From positions 558,001-622,000 of the forward strand of contig JAAFYY010000001.1 in the NCBI GenBank assembly GCA_014284505.1: a DNA stretch of 64,000 nt, read 5' to 3'. Shown here piece after piece: positions 13,901 to 24,313 of the stretch. Both the position numbers and the translations under genes were made by a program. How positions within the stretch are numbered: the first letter of the stretch is position 1; each line of letters opens with the position of its first letter. This DNA is from Streptacidiphilus sp. 4-A2 (GTDB lineage: Bacteria; Actinomycetota; Actinomycetes; Streptomycetales; Streptomycetaceae). The notes under the pieces are model-generated. The model saw nothing but the letters and a program-made list of their open reading frames with translations, was not told the origin of the DNA and did not search any database.

Positions 13901-16900
13901 CCGGCCGCTGCCTGGTGTGGCCGATGTTGGACTTCACCGAGCCCAGCAGCACCGCCGGTCCTGCGGACGGCCCTGGCCATAGTCGCGATCAGCGCCTCGG
14001 CCTCGATCGGGTCGCCGAGCCGGTGCCGGTGCCGTGGCCCTCGACCACGTCCACGTCCTGCGGCCGCAGCCCGGCGGACTCCAACGCGGCGCGGATCACC
14101 CGCTGCTGGAGGGACCGCTGGCGCGTCAGACGTTGGAGGCGCCGTCCTGGTTGACCGCGGTACCGGCCACCACCGCGAGCACCCGGTGCCCGTTGCGGCG
14201 GGCGTCCGACAGCCGCTCGACCACCAGCACCCCGACGCCCTCGCCCCAGCCGGTGCCGTCGGCGGACTGCGCGTACGCCTTGCACCGGCCGTCCGCGGAC
14301 AGGCCGCGCTGGCGGGCGAACTCCAGGAAGGTGCCGGGCGTCGCCATCACCGTGACGCCTCCGGCCAGGGCGAGGCTGCACTCCCGGAGCGCAGCGCCTG
14401 GACCGCCAGTGCAGTGCACCAGGGAGACGAGCAGGCGTGTCGACGGTCACCGCGGGCCTTCCAGGCCCAGGGTGTAGGCCACCCGGCCGGACGCCACGCC
14501 GCCGAGCCGCCGGTGCTCAGATACCCCTGGACCTCTCCGGCATTGCGGCGCCGTGCCGTAGTCGTGGTAGATCAGGCCGGTGAACACCCCGGTCCGGCTG
14601 CCGTGCAGCGCGGCCGGGTCGATCCGGCGTGCTCCAGTGCCTCCCAGGACGCCTCCAGCAGCAGCCGCTGCTGCGGGTCCATCGCCAGCGCCTCCCGCGG
14701 CGAGATCCCGAAGAACGGGCGTCGAAGTCCCCGGCGTCATAGAGGAAGGCTCCCGCCCGGGCGTGCGGTTCCAGGCCCTGCTGCTCGAAGACGCCTTCCC
14801 AGAGCGGGCCGCGGTCCTGCGGAAGGGCGCGACCGCGTCCCGGCCGGAGGAGACCAGGTCCAGAACTCCCCGGCGGAGCCGATGCCGCCCGGGAACCGGC
14901 AGCCGATGCCGACGATCACCAGCTGGTCGTCGTCGGCCAGTTCGGCCCGGGCCGGGTCGCGGAGGTACCGGTGGCGGCGGGCGCGGCCGTGCTGCCCAGC
15001 AGGGCCGTGCGCAGGAAGCCGGCCAGCAGGGCCGGTGTCGGGTAGTCGAAGACGACACCGGCGGGCAGCCGCAGGGCGGTGACCGTGTTCAGCCGGTTGC
15101 GCAGTTCCACGGCCGTCAGCGAGTCGATCCCGAGTTCCTTGAAGGATCGGCCGGCCCCGACGCCTCCGGTCCGGACATGCCGAGGACCAGCGCGGTCTGG
15201 GCCCGGACCAGGTCGTGCACGGCCTCGTCGCGGTCGGTCCCGGCAGCGCGGCCAGCCGCTCGGCGAATCCGGCCCGCTCGGCCGCGCCCGCCGCACCGAC
15301 CGTGCGGCGGGTCCGGCCCGGGGCGCGGGAGCGGTCAGCCCGGACAGCAGTGCCGGACGGGCAGCGCCCGGACGCAGATCGAGCCGGGCCGGGACCAGCA
15401 GCGCCTGGCCGAGGGAGGCGGTGGCGTCCAGCAGTTCGAGCCCGTCGGGCCACTGTGCGGGGCCAGGCCCTGACGGCCATCGCTGCCAGTCGGCCTGGGC
15501 CAGGGTCGCGGCCATGCCTCCGCTCCGGGTCCCGCTGAGCTGCCAGGGGCCCCAGGCGAGGGCGGTCGCGGGCAGTCCGGCCCGGCGGCGGTGTCCGGCG
15601 AGCGCGTCCAGGAAGGTGTTGGCGGCCGCGTATCCGGCCTGGCCGGGGTTGCCCCAGAGGCCGAGACCGAGGAGAAGCACGAACCGGTCCAGGTCGAGCT
15701 CGCGGGTGAGCCGGTGCAGGTTCCAGGCGCCGTCGACTTGGGCCGCAGCACGGCCTCGATCCGCTCGGGGGTGAGCGCGCCGATGATCCCGTCGTCCAGG
15801 ACGCCTGCGGCGTGTACCACGGCGCGCAGCGGGGCCTCGGGCACCGCCGCGAGCACGGCGGCCAGCCCGTCGTGGTCAGCCGCGTCGGCGGCCAGCAGGC
15901 TTACACGGAGCCGAGTTCGGCCAGTTCGGCGGCCAGGGCGCCCATGCCGGGCGCCTGCGGGCCGCGCCGGAGAGCAGCAGCAGTCGCTCGGCGCCGGCGC
16001 CGGCCAGGTGGCCGGCGAGCAGGCCGCCCAGGGCGCCGGAGACCCGGTCACCAGCGTGGTGCCCGGGTGGTCGTGGCGGGGGCGCGCATGGTCACCACGA
16101 CCTTGCCGATGTTGCGGGCCTGGCTGAGGTGCCGGAAGGCCTCCGGGGCGCGGCGGACGTCCCAGCAGGCCACCGGCAGCGCTGAGCACCCGGCGGCGAA
16201 CAGCCGGACAGCTCGGCGAACATCCGCGATCTGCTCGGGCTGCTGCTCCAGCAGGTCGAACGCTGGTAGGCCAGGCCCTGGTGTCGCGGGCGACCTCGGC
16301 GGCGTCGCGGATGTCGGTCTTGCCGATCTCGATGAACGCCCGCCGGGGCCTGCGGCCAGCGCAGCGACGCGTCGACGAACTCGCCGGCCAGCGAGTCCAG
16401 GACGACGTCGATCCCGGCCGGGAAGCGCTGCTCGAAGTCGACCGTGCGCGAGGAGGCCAGGTGGGCCTGGTCCAGACCGGCGGCGTGCAGCAGTGGCCAC
16501 TTGGCCGGGCTGGCGGTGCCGAACACCTCGGCGCCCAGGTGCCGGGCGAGTTGCACGGCGGCCGAGCCGACGCCGCCCGCGGCGGCGTGGATCAGCACGG
16601 ACTCACCGGCGCGCAGCCCGGCCAGGTTGACCAGGGCGTGCCAGGCGGTGAGGTAGACCACGGGCGCGGCGGCGGCCTCGGCAGGGTCCACCCGGCGGGG
16701 ACCGGGACGAGCAGCCGGGCGTCGGTAACCGCCAGCGGCCGAAGGCGCCGGAAAAGGCCCATCACCTGGTCCCCGGGGCGCAGCCCGGTGACCTCCGGCC
16801 GGTTTCCAGGACCACGCCCGCGCCCTCACAGGCCGAGCAGGCCCGGGTCGCCGGGGTACATGCCGAGGACGTTGAGCACGTCCCGGAAGTTCACTCCGGC

Positions 16901-19900
16901 CGCGCAGACCGACCCTGACCTCGGTCGCGGCCAGCGGGCGGTGTCCGGAGCCGTCGGCGGCCAGGTGACGTTCTCCAGCGTGCCGCGTTCGGTCCACTCC
17001 AGCGCCAGCCTTCCGGCGATCCGGCCGGGACCGGAAGCCCGGGGCTGACCCGGGCCAGCCGTGCGCCAGCAGCCGTCCGGCCGGCGGCGAGCTGCGGCTC
17101 ACCGGACGCCAGGGCCTGGGCCAGTAGGTCCGGGGTGGTGGTGTCGTCCGGGGTGGTGTCGCCCGGGGTCGCGGCGGCGTCGAGGTCGAGCAGGACGATG
17201 CGGTCCGGGTGCTCGGACTGCGCCACCCGGACCAGTCCCACACTCCGGCGGCGGTGACGTCGATCTCGACCGCCCCGGCGTCCACCGCCCCTTGGGTCAG
17301 TACCAGCAGCCGGGAGCCCTCCAGGGCCTCGGCGCGGAGGAATTCCTGGACCGCGGTCAGGGCCGCCAGGGTCGTCCGGTGCGTCGCCGCAACCGGGTCG
17401 GCCGTACCGGAGGAGGCCGCCGGACGGAGCACGACGGTCTCCGGGCGGGCAGCGCCGCGTCGATCGCGGCCAGGAGCGCGCCAGGTGTCATGGCGCGACG
17501 CCCCGGGGAGCGCGGGCAGGACGCCGATGGCAGCCCGACTTCCGGGATCCGCAGGGGCGTTGCCGACCTCGGCCGGGCCCACTCCAGCTCGAACAGGGCC
17601 TCCGCGGCCAGGGTGCCGGCCGGGGCGGCCGTGTGAGCGGGCGCAGTACCAGAGCCGACGGTGGCGATCAGGCCGCCGCTCCGGTCCGCCAGCAGCAGCG
17701 ACATGCCGTCGCCGCTGTCGGCGGGTGCTATCCGGACTCTGGCGGTGGTCGCGCCGGTGGCGTGGATCACGGCGTCGGTCCAGGTGAACGGCAGCAGCGG
17801 TCCGCCCACGCCGCCGTCGGCGTCCGTCGGACAAGCAGGTGCAGGGCGGCGTCGAGGAGCACCGGGTGCAGGCCCAGCCCCCCGGTCCCGGCGCCGCCTC
17901 GGCGCCCTCGCCCAGCCCGACCTCGACGAAGACCTGCCGCGCCGCCAGGCGCCGCGCACGCCCTGGAACGCGGGACCGTAGGGCAGTCCGGCGCGGGCCA
18001 GCGCCGGGTAGAGGCCGGTGAGGTCCTCGGCGGTGGCGCCGGACGGCGGCCAGGCCAGCAGCGCGCGCCGCGCGGTGACCTCGGCGGGGGCGGGCTCCCC
18101 GGCCGGGGCCAGGACGCCGGTGGCGTGGACGGTCCACGGGCCGGCCCCCTCCTCGGGCCGGGAGTGGACGGCCAGTTCCCGGCTGCCGGCTTCGTGCCGC
18201 TCGCCGACCGTGATCCGCACACTGAACCCCGCGTCGGGCGGGCAGCACCAGCGGCACCTGGATGACCAGTTCAGCAGCCGGCGCACCCGGTCTCGTCCCG
18301 GCCCGGATCGCCAGCTCCACCAGGGCGGCGCCGGGGACGACGACCTGCCCGGAGACGACATGGTCGGCCAGCCACGGCTGGGCGGCGACCGACAGCCGTC
18401 CGGTGAGCACCAGGCCGCCGTTGACGGCAGTTCGACCACGGTGCCGAGCAGCGGATGCCCGGAGGCGGTCAGCCCGGTCTCCCGCGGTCCGGCGGTGGCC
18501 GCCGGGTTCAGCCAGTAGCGGTGGCGGGTGAACGCGTAACCCGGCAGCTCCACCCGACCAGCACCCGACCCCGCATAGAACCCCGACCAGTCCACCACCC
18601 CACCACGCACCTGCAACCCCGCCACCGCCGACACCAACGCCGCCACCTCACCCCGATCCCGACGCAACACCGGCAACCACACCTCACCCGGCCCCGCATC
18701 CAACACCCCACCGCCGTCAACACCGCATCCGGACCCACCTCCACAAACGTCCGCACACCCAACCCACGCAACACCCCACCGCATCCGCAAACAACACCGG
18801 CTCACGCACCTGCCGCACCCAATACCCCACATCCAACACCTCCCCCGACACCAACCCACCCGTCAACGTCGACACCCACCCAAACCTCGGCACCCCAAAC
18901 GACACCGACGCCAACACCTCCCCGAACTCCGCCAACATCGGCTCCATCAACACCGAATGAAACGCATGCGACACCCGCAACCGCCGCACCCCACCCACGA
19001 CCCACCAACTCCCGCTCCACCAAACCAACACCACCCCCGGACCAGACACCACCACCGCACCCCGACCATTCACCGCAGCCACCCCAACCCCCACCACCCT
19101 CCAACCCACCCAACACCTCACGCACCACACCCACCCCCGCACGCACCGACAACATCGCCCCACCCGACACCAACCCCTGCATCAACCGACCCGCGCCGCC
19201 ACCACCCGACACGCATCACCCAACGACCACACCCCGACACAAACGCCACCGCCAACTCACCAATCGAATGACCCACCACAAAATCCGGAACCACACCCCA
19301 CGACTCCAACAACCGAAACAACCCCTCCACCGCAAACAACCCGCCTGCGCCCACACCGTGTCATCCACCGAACCCCACCACCACCAACCACCTCACGCAC
19401 CGACCCACCCAAACACTCCTCCAACCCACACACACTCATCAAACGCCGCCGCAAACACCGGAAACTCCGCATACAACCCCGCACCCATCCCCACCCGCTG
19501 CGCACCCTGCCCCGTAAACACAAACCCCAGCTGCCCCAGCTCCCCGGACCGTCCGCTCAGCGCCGCGCCGGACGGGTCCGCCGCCAACTCGGCCAGCTGA
19601 GCCAGCAGTTTCGCGGTCGGCGCCGACCACCGCCGCCCGCTCGGGCAACGCGGTACGCGTCGACGCCAACGACCAGCCCACATCCACCGGCTCCAGCTCC
19701 GGCCGCGCCAGCACGAACTCACGCAACCGACCCGCCTGCGCCGCCAGACCCGCACCATCACGCGCCGACAACAACCACGGCACCACCGAACGCCCACCAC
19801 CCACAACCCGCGCCGCAACACCCTCCACAACCGGCGCCTGCTCCAGAATGACATGCGCATTGGTACCGGAAATCCCGAAGGCCGACACCCCGGCGCGGCG

Positions 19901-22900
19901 CGGGCGGCCGCGGTCCGGCCAGTCCTGCGGCTCGGTCAGCAGCCGTACTGTGCCGGGCGACCAGTCCACATGCGGGGAGGGCACCTCGGCGTGCAGGGTG
20001 CGCGGCAGCCGGGCGTGGCGCAGGGCCAGGACCATCTTGATGATCCCGGCGGCTCCGGCCGCCCACTGGGTGTGGCCGATGTTGGACTTCACCGTGCCCA
20101 GCCACAGAGGCCGGTCGGCGTCCCGCTCCTGACCGTAGGCGGCGAGCAGGGCCTGGGCCTCGATCGGGTCGCCGAGCATGGTGCCGGTGCCGTGGGCTTC
20201 GACCGCGTCCACGTCGTCCGGGCCGAGCCCGGCACCGGCCAGGGCGGCCCGGATGACCCGCTGCTGGGCCGGGCCGTTGGGGGCGGTCAGACCGTTGGAG
20301 GCGCCGTCCTGGTTGACCGCGCTGCCGGCCACCAGGGCCAGTACCGGGTGGCCGTGGCGGCGGGCGTCGGAGAGCCGCTCCAGCAGCACCACACCGGCGC
20401 CCTCGGCCATGCCCATGCCGTCGGCGGCGGCCGAGAACGCCTTGCAGCGGCCGTCCGAGGCCAGCCCCTGCTGCCGGGTGAACCAGGTCAGCCAGGAGGC
20501 GGTGGCGTGCACGGTCACCCCGCCGGCCAGGGCCAGTCCGCACTCGCCGCTGCGCAGCGACTGCGCGCCAGGTGCAGGGCCAACAGCGACGAGGAGCACG
20601 CGGTGTCGACGTGACCGCCGGTCCTTCGAGGCCGAAGGTGTAGGCGACCCGCCCGGAGAGCACGCTGGTGGCGCTGCCGGTCTGCAGGTGCCCCTCCAGC
20701 TCGCGCGGGCCGCCGCCGCCGTAGCCGGAGGTGGCGGCGCCGACGAAGACGCCGGTGTCCGAGCCGCGCAGCTGCTCGGCGTCGATACCGGCGCGCTCCA
20801 GCGCCTCCCAGGCGGTCTCCAGCAGCAGCCGCTGCTGCGGGTCCATCGCCAGCGCCCCGCGCGGCGAGATCCCGAAGAAGGCCGCGTCGAAGTCGGCGGC
20901 GGCCGTCAGATAGCCGCCACGCAGCGCCGGGGCGGCGTCGGGTCCCTCCAGGTCGCCCAGGTCGCCCAGGTCGCCCAGGTCGCCGAAGTCCAGCCACGGT
21001 CGGTGGGGGCCTCGGCGATGGCGTCCCCGTCGGTGGCCAGCAGCTCCCACAGGCTCTCCGGATCGTCGACTCCGCCGGGGAAGCGGCAGCTCATGGCGAC
21101 GATCGCGATCGGGTCGTCATCGGCCGGGGCGGTCGCGACGTGTAGGGCCGGGGTGTCGGCGGTGCCCAGCAGCCGGGCGCGGAGGAACCCGGTCAGCGCG
21201 GCGGGGTGGGGTAGTCGAAGACCAGCCCGGTGGGCAGCTCCAGGCCGGTGGCCGTGTTCAGCCGGGTGCGCAGCTCCACCCGGCCAGCGAGTCGAACCCG
21301 GTCTCCTTGAAGGTCCGGCCCGGCTCGACGGCCTCGGGCGCGGCCTGGCCGAGCACGGCGGCGGCGTGGGCCTGGACCAGTTCCAGCAGCACCCGCACCT
21401 GTTCGGCGGCCGGGCGGCCGGCGATCCGCTGGGCGAGTCCGCCGCCGCTGACGGCGGAGGCCTGGCGCAGCGGCGTCGAGGCGGCGGCGGGGGCGCTGCC
21501 CGCGTCGAGCCAGTAGCGCTCGTGCTCGAAGGCGTAGGTGGGCAGGTCGATCCGGCGCGCGGGCGGCAGGACCGCCTGCCAGTCGACCTTGATGCCGCGC
21601 ACATGCACCCCGGCCAGGGAGGCGAGGATCCGGTCCTGGCCGCCCGCGTCACGGCGCAGTGTCCCGGTGACCACCGGGGCGGGGCGCAGCAGGGCGCCGG
21701 AGGCGGTGTCAGCCACGGCCCCGGCGCCGGTGGTTTGGGTCTCGGTGTCGTGCCGGAGCTGCTCCAGGGTGGCGCTGACCGCTCCGGTGAGCACCGGGTG
21801 CGGGGAGACCTCGACGAACACGTCGTGGCCGGCCCGGTCCAGGGTCTGCACGGCCTTGGCGAACTGCACCGGCCGGCGCAGGTTGGCGTGCCAGTACTCG
21901 GCTCCGGCGGTGGTGCCGTCCAGGAGCTCGCCGGTGACGGTGGAGACCATGGCGATGCTGCCCGGTGCGGGGGTGAGCCCGTCCAGGGCGGCGAGGAGTT
22001 CCTCGCGGATGGCGTCGGCCTGCGGGCTGTGCGAGGCGTAGTTGATCGGCACGGTGCGGGTCCGCACGCCGTCCCGTTCGCAGTCGGCGGCGATCCGCTC
22101 CAGGACGTCGAGGTCACCGGTGACCACGGTGGCGTCGGGGCTGTTGACCACGCCGATCCCGGCGCGCCCCTGGTACGGCGCCAGCCGGGCGGTGACCGCC
22201 TGCTGCGACTCGGCGACGGAGAGCATGCCGCCGCGCCCGGCCAGGGTCTGTACGATCCGGCTGCGCAGGGCGCTGGCCCGGGCGGCGTCCTCCAGGGAGA
22301 GGATGCCGGCCACGCAGGCCGCGGCGAGCTCGCCCTGGCTGTGGCCGACCACCGCCTGCGGGGTCACTCCGGCCGCCTGCCAGACGGCGGCCAGGGAGAC
22401 CATCACCGCGAACAGGGCCGGCTGGACCACGTCGTCGCGGTCCAGTCCCGGGGCGCCGTCGGCGCCGGCCAGTACCTCGCCGAGGTTCCAGTCGACATAG
22501 GGGGCCAGTGCCCGCTCGCACTCGGCCAGCCGGGCGGCGAACACCGGTGAGGCGGACGCGAGTTCGCGGCCCATGCCCAGCCACTGGGAGCCCTGGCCGG
22601 GGAAGACGAACACCCCGGCGCTCGCCCGCGCCGGCCGGGTCGGCCGCGCCGCTGACGACCGCGGCCGACGGTCGGCCGGCGGCCAGCGCGTCCAGACCGG
22701 CCGTCAGTTCCTCGCTGCCGGTGCCGACGACGACCGCGCGGTGGTCGAGCGCGGCCCGGGTGGTGGCCAGCGACCAGGCGATGTCGGCCGGGTCGGTGGT
22801 GCCGCCGGTGGCGAGCCGGTCGGCCAGGCGTGCGGCCTGTGCGCTCAGCGCGGCCGCGGAACGGGCCGAGACGAGCCAGGCCGTGGAGCGGTCGGACGCG

Positions 22901-24227
22901 GGCCGGCGTCCTCGGCGGCGGTCGGCGGGGCCTGTTCGAGTACCGCGTGGGCGTTGGTGCCGCTGAGTCCGAACGAGGACACCCCGGCCCGGCGGACGCG
23001 TTCCGACTGGGGCCACGGCTGGGTCCCGGTGAGCAGCCGCAGCCCGGATCCGGACCAGTCGATGTGCGGGTTGGGCTCGCCGATGTTGAGCGACCCCGGC
23101 AGTACGCCGTGGCGCAGCGCCATCACCGTCTTGATCACTCCGGCCACCCCGGCGGCGGCCTGGGTGTGGCCGATGTTGGACTTCACCGAGCCGATGAGCA
23201 GCGGGCGCTCGGCGGAGCGCCCGCTGCCGTAGGTGGCGGCCAGCGCGCGGGCCTCGGTGCGGTCCCCGAGCGGGGTGCCGGTGCCATGGGCCTCGACGGC
23301 GTCGACGTCGTCGGCGCACAGGCCGGCCCGGGCCAGGGCCTGGGTGATCACGTCGGCCTGGGCCAGGCCGTTGGGGGCGGTCAGGCCGTCGCTGGCGCCG
23401 TCGGAGTTGATCGCCGTGCCGCGCACCAGGGCGAGTACCTGATGGCCGTTGCGCAGGGCGTCGGTCAGCCGCTCCAGGACCAGGACGCCGACACCCTCGG
23501 ACCACACGGTGCCGTCGGCGTCGGCGGAGAAGGCCTTGCAGCGGCCGTCCGGGGCCAGGCCCCGCAGCCGGCTGAAGGCGACGAAGTTGCCGGGGGTGGA
23601 CATCACCGACACGCCGCCGGCCAGCGCCAGCGAGCACTCGCCGTGGCGCAGCGCCTGCGCGGCCAGGTGCAGGGCGACCAGCGAGCTGGAGGCGGAGGTG
23701 TCCACGGTCAGGGCCGGGCCCTGGAGCCCGAGGGAGTAGGCGATCCGACCGGACATCACGCTGGTGGTGGTGCCGGTGAGCAGGTGCGCCTCGATGCCGT
23801 CCGGGGCCTGGTAGAGACGTGGGCCGTACTCGCGCGGCTCGCCGCCGACGAACACCCCGGTGCGGCTGCCGCGCAGGCTCAGCGGGTCGAGTCCGGCCCG
23901 TTCCAGGGCCTCCCAGGCGACTTCGAGCAGCAGCCGCTGCTGCGGGTCCATGGCGAGTGCCTCGCGCGGCGAGATCCCGAAGAAGCCCGCGTCGAACCCG
24001 GCGACGTCGTCCAGGAAGCCGCCCCGGTCGACATAGCTCGTCGCGGGGTGGGCCGGGTCGGCGTCGTGCAGGGTCTCCAGGCTCCAGCCGCGGTCGCCGG
24101 GGAAGGACGAGAGGACCTCGCGCCCGGTGACGGCGACCTGCCACAGCTCCTCCGGCGACCGGACGCCGCCGGGGTAGCGGCAGCCCATGCCGACGACGGC
24201 CAGTGGCAGGTGCTCGGACTCGCTCAT
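1944..24227 (-). CDS. Type I modular PKS subunit D: loading module plus three fully reducing modules
   Basis: Chain-initiating PKS subunit, about 7,400 residues. The start is ATG 24225-24227, 6 nt after GGAG; a GTG at 24239 is in frame but has no such site. The protein begins [21 protein letters not shown] with no docking helix, as expected for a subunit that receives no upstream chain. Domain order: loading KS-AT-ACP, then three modules of KS-AT-DH-ER-KR-ACP. All three extension ATs carry malonyl signatures (GHSIGE where readable, and HAFH), and every DH, ER and KR keeps its catalytic motifs, so the expected product is a saturated nine-carbon acyl thioester. The C-terminus (about 2200-1944) ends in an acidic docking tail, [14 protein letters not shown], of the kind that pairs with N-terminal helices like that of E. 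Numerous one-base frame breaks occur, densest at 12-19 kb. The two AT regions at 12.4-13.7 and 18.5-19.9 kb are near-identical copies. Confidence 0.92.
5128..5184. repeat. 18-bp coding tandem repeat (PNDPAH x3) in the DH of D module 3
   Basis: Three copies of an 18-bp unit encode AHPNDP repeats in the linker just after the LLDAALHLL motif of the DH. The unit is in frame, so the protein tolerates copy-number change. Confidence 0.8.
6051..6140. repeat. 15-bp coding tandem repeats (EPVHS / AEET) in the AT region of D module 3
   Basis: Two 15-bp units (ETRAEE-type) are followed by three or four 15-bp units encoding variants of EPVHS. They lie near the C-terminal end of the AT, just after the [14 protein letters not shown] stretch. 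Low-complexity insertions at this position are absent from the other ATs of D. Confidence 0.7.
7340..8130. repeat. Direct repeat copy 2: KS of D module 3
   Basis: Partner of the repeat at about 505-1310, displaced by one module length (about 6.8 kb). The retained silent positions suggest recent duplication or gene conversion between adjacent KS domains rather than functional constraint alone. Confidence 0.7.
11300..11345. repeat. 6-bp microsatellite in the linker after the DH of D module 2
   Basis: Runs of CGGCTT/CGGTTT on the plus strand encode alternating acidic or basic dipeptides depending on frame (EAEA/ETET or RNRSR). It lies in the DH-ER linker. The unit is a multiple of 3 bp. Confidence 0.7.
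12351..13722. repeat. Long direct repeat copy 1 (~1.37 kb): AT of D module 2 with both linkers
   Basis: Starts at the post-AT motif (the codons for HRYWLN) and ends in the KS C-terminus just before the two sequences split into EKPNEE versus EIPKAD codons. It matches 18510-19871 almost base for base; the differences I see are mainly single-base indels. The block also uses G/T-ending codons (GTG, GGG, GGT) unlike its C-rich neighbours. Confidence 0.9.
18510..19871. repeat. Long direct repeat copy 2 (~1.37 kb): AT of D module 1 with both linkers
   Basis: Partner of 12351-13722 at a distance of about 6.15 kb, one module. Same borders and same codon style. It covers the whole AT plus the KS-AT and post-AT linkers. 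Confidence 0.9.
20951..20986. repeat. 9-bp coding tandem repeat (GDL x4) in the KS of D module 1
   Basis: Four 9-bp units encode [12 protein letters not shown] in the N-terminal part of the KS, replacing the variable segment after the DRGW motif. The copies are nearly perfect. Confidence 0.8.
21190..24227 (-). other. PKS loading module: KS(Ala)-AT(methylmalonyl type)-ACP
   Basis: A KS (24205-22930), an AT (22620-21600) and an ACP (about 21400-21190, TGFDSL) with no reductive domains and no N-terminal docking helix. This is the layout of a decarboxylating loading module. The AT has [14 protein letters not shown] (22330-22347 for GHSQGE) and NYASHSPQ (YASH at 22029-22040), the signature of methylmalonyl-CoA ATs. 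Decarboxylation of a methylmalonyl-ACP would give a propionyl starter. The unusual KS active site is described separately. The ACP coding region contains frame breaks near 21280 and 21210. Confidence 0.85.
22930..24205 (-). other. Loading KS with active-site Cys replaced by Ala (DTSASSS)
   Basis: Active-site codons near 23690-23705 read GAC ACC TCC GCC TCC AGC TCG, i.e. DTSASSS where extending KS domains have DTACSSS and classical loading KSQ domains have DTAQSSS. Two codons differ, with no frame break nearby, so a base-call error is unlikely. Both catalytic His regions remain ([12 protein letters not shown] and [11 protein letters not shown]). Other usually constant positions have drifted: [11 protein letters not shown] instead of [11 protein letters not shown], and GDRTEARAL instead of [12 protein letters not shown] without Cys cannot carry a chain for condensation. 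The retained His residues are compatible with malonyl-type decarboxylation, known from KSQ domains. Ala instead of Gln is the unusual feature. Confidence 0.85.
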
Positions 24228-24233
24228 GGTGTT

Positions 24234-24237
24234 CTCC
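24234..24237 (-). promoter_or_regulatory. Ribosome binding site of PKS D
   Basis: GGAG, 6 nt before ATG 24227. It favours the start MSESEHLP over the GTG four codons upstream. Confidence 0.55.
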
Positions 24238-24271
24238 ACATTCCCTGGCCGGAGGGGCCGTCGGTCCGCCC

Positions 24272-24313
24272 GCGGCGGTGGTTCTGCGGCGGTGATGCTG
24301 GGGCGGTGATGCT
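24272..24313. repeat. Three 14-bp tandem units beginning at the stop codon of fkbH
   Basis: Units 24272-24285, 24286-24299 and 24300-24313 are close copies (GCGGCGGTGATGCT type on the plus strand). The TAG stop of the fkbH-like gene (24312-24314) lies in the first transcribed unit. The repeats fill most of the 84-bp spacer to PKS D; the rest holds the ribosome binding site only. Confidence 0.75.

Larger units (their letters stand above)
8665..14945 (-). other. D module 2: KS-AT(malonyl)-DH-ER-KR-ACP
   Basis: Approximate domains: KS 14930-13690 (VDT-CSS motif near 14435 with one base missing from the Ala codon); AT 13400-12370 with [11 protein letters not shown] near 13110 and [12 protein letters not shown] near 12805, malonyl type; DH 12300-11650 with [10 protein letters not shown] and [13 protein letters not shown] 10700-9800 with [15 protein letters not shown] 9760-9200 with [14 protein letters not shown] and LLDD, B-type; ACP 8960-8680 with [14 protein letters not shown]. 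Full reduction to methylene is predicted. The AT and its flanking linkers lie in the long repeat shared with module 1. Confidence 0.87.
14985..21120 (-). other. D module 1: KS-AT(malonyl)-DH-ER-KR-ACP
   Basis: Approximate domains: KS 21105-19850, starting [15 protein letters not shown], with [13 protein letters not shown] near 20600; AT 19530-18570 with [11 protein letters not shown] near 19265 and [12 protein letters not shown] near 18960, malonyl type; DH 18500-17800 with [11 protein letters not shown] and [11 protein letters not shown] 17000-16080 with [19 protein letters not shown] 16070-15500 with [12 protein letters not shown] (B-type) and [15 protein letters not shown] 15240-14990 with [14 protein letters not shown]. 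The KR catalytic Ser region (near 15660) is readable only by combining two frames (FSSVS / LWGNPGQ). Full reduction is predicted. Confidence 0.86.

Noticed and set aside
22930..24205. Loading KS as an ordinary extending KS with a sequencing error at Cys
   Set aside because: Two adjacent codons differ in a clean frame, other constant positions have drifted, and the module lacks an N-terminal docking helix and reductive domains.
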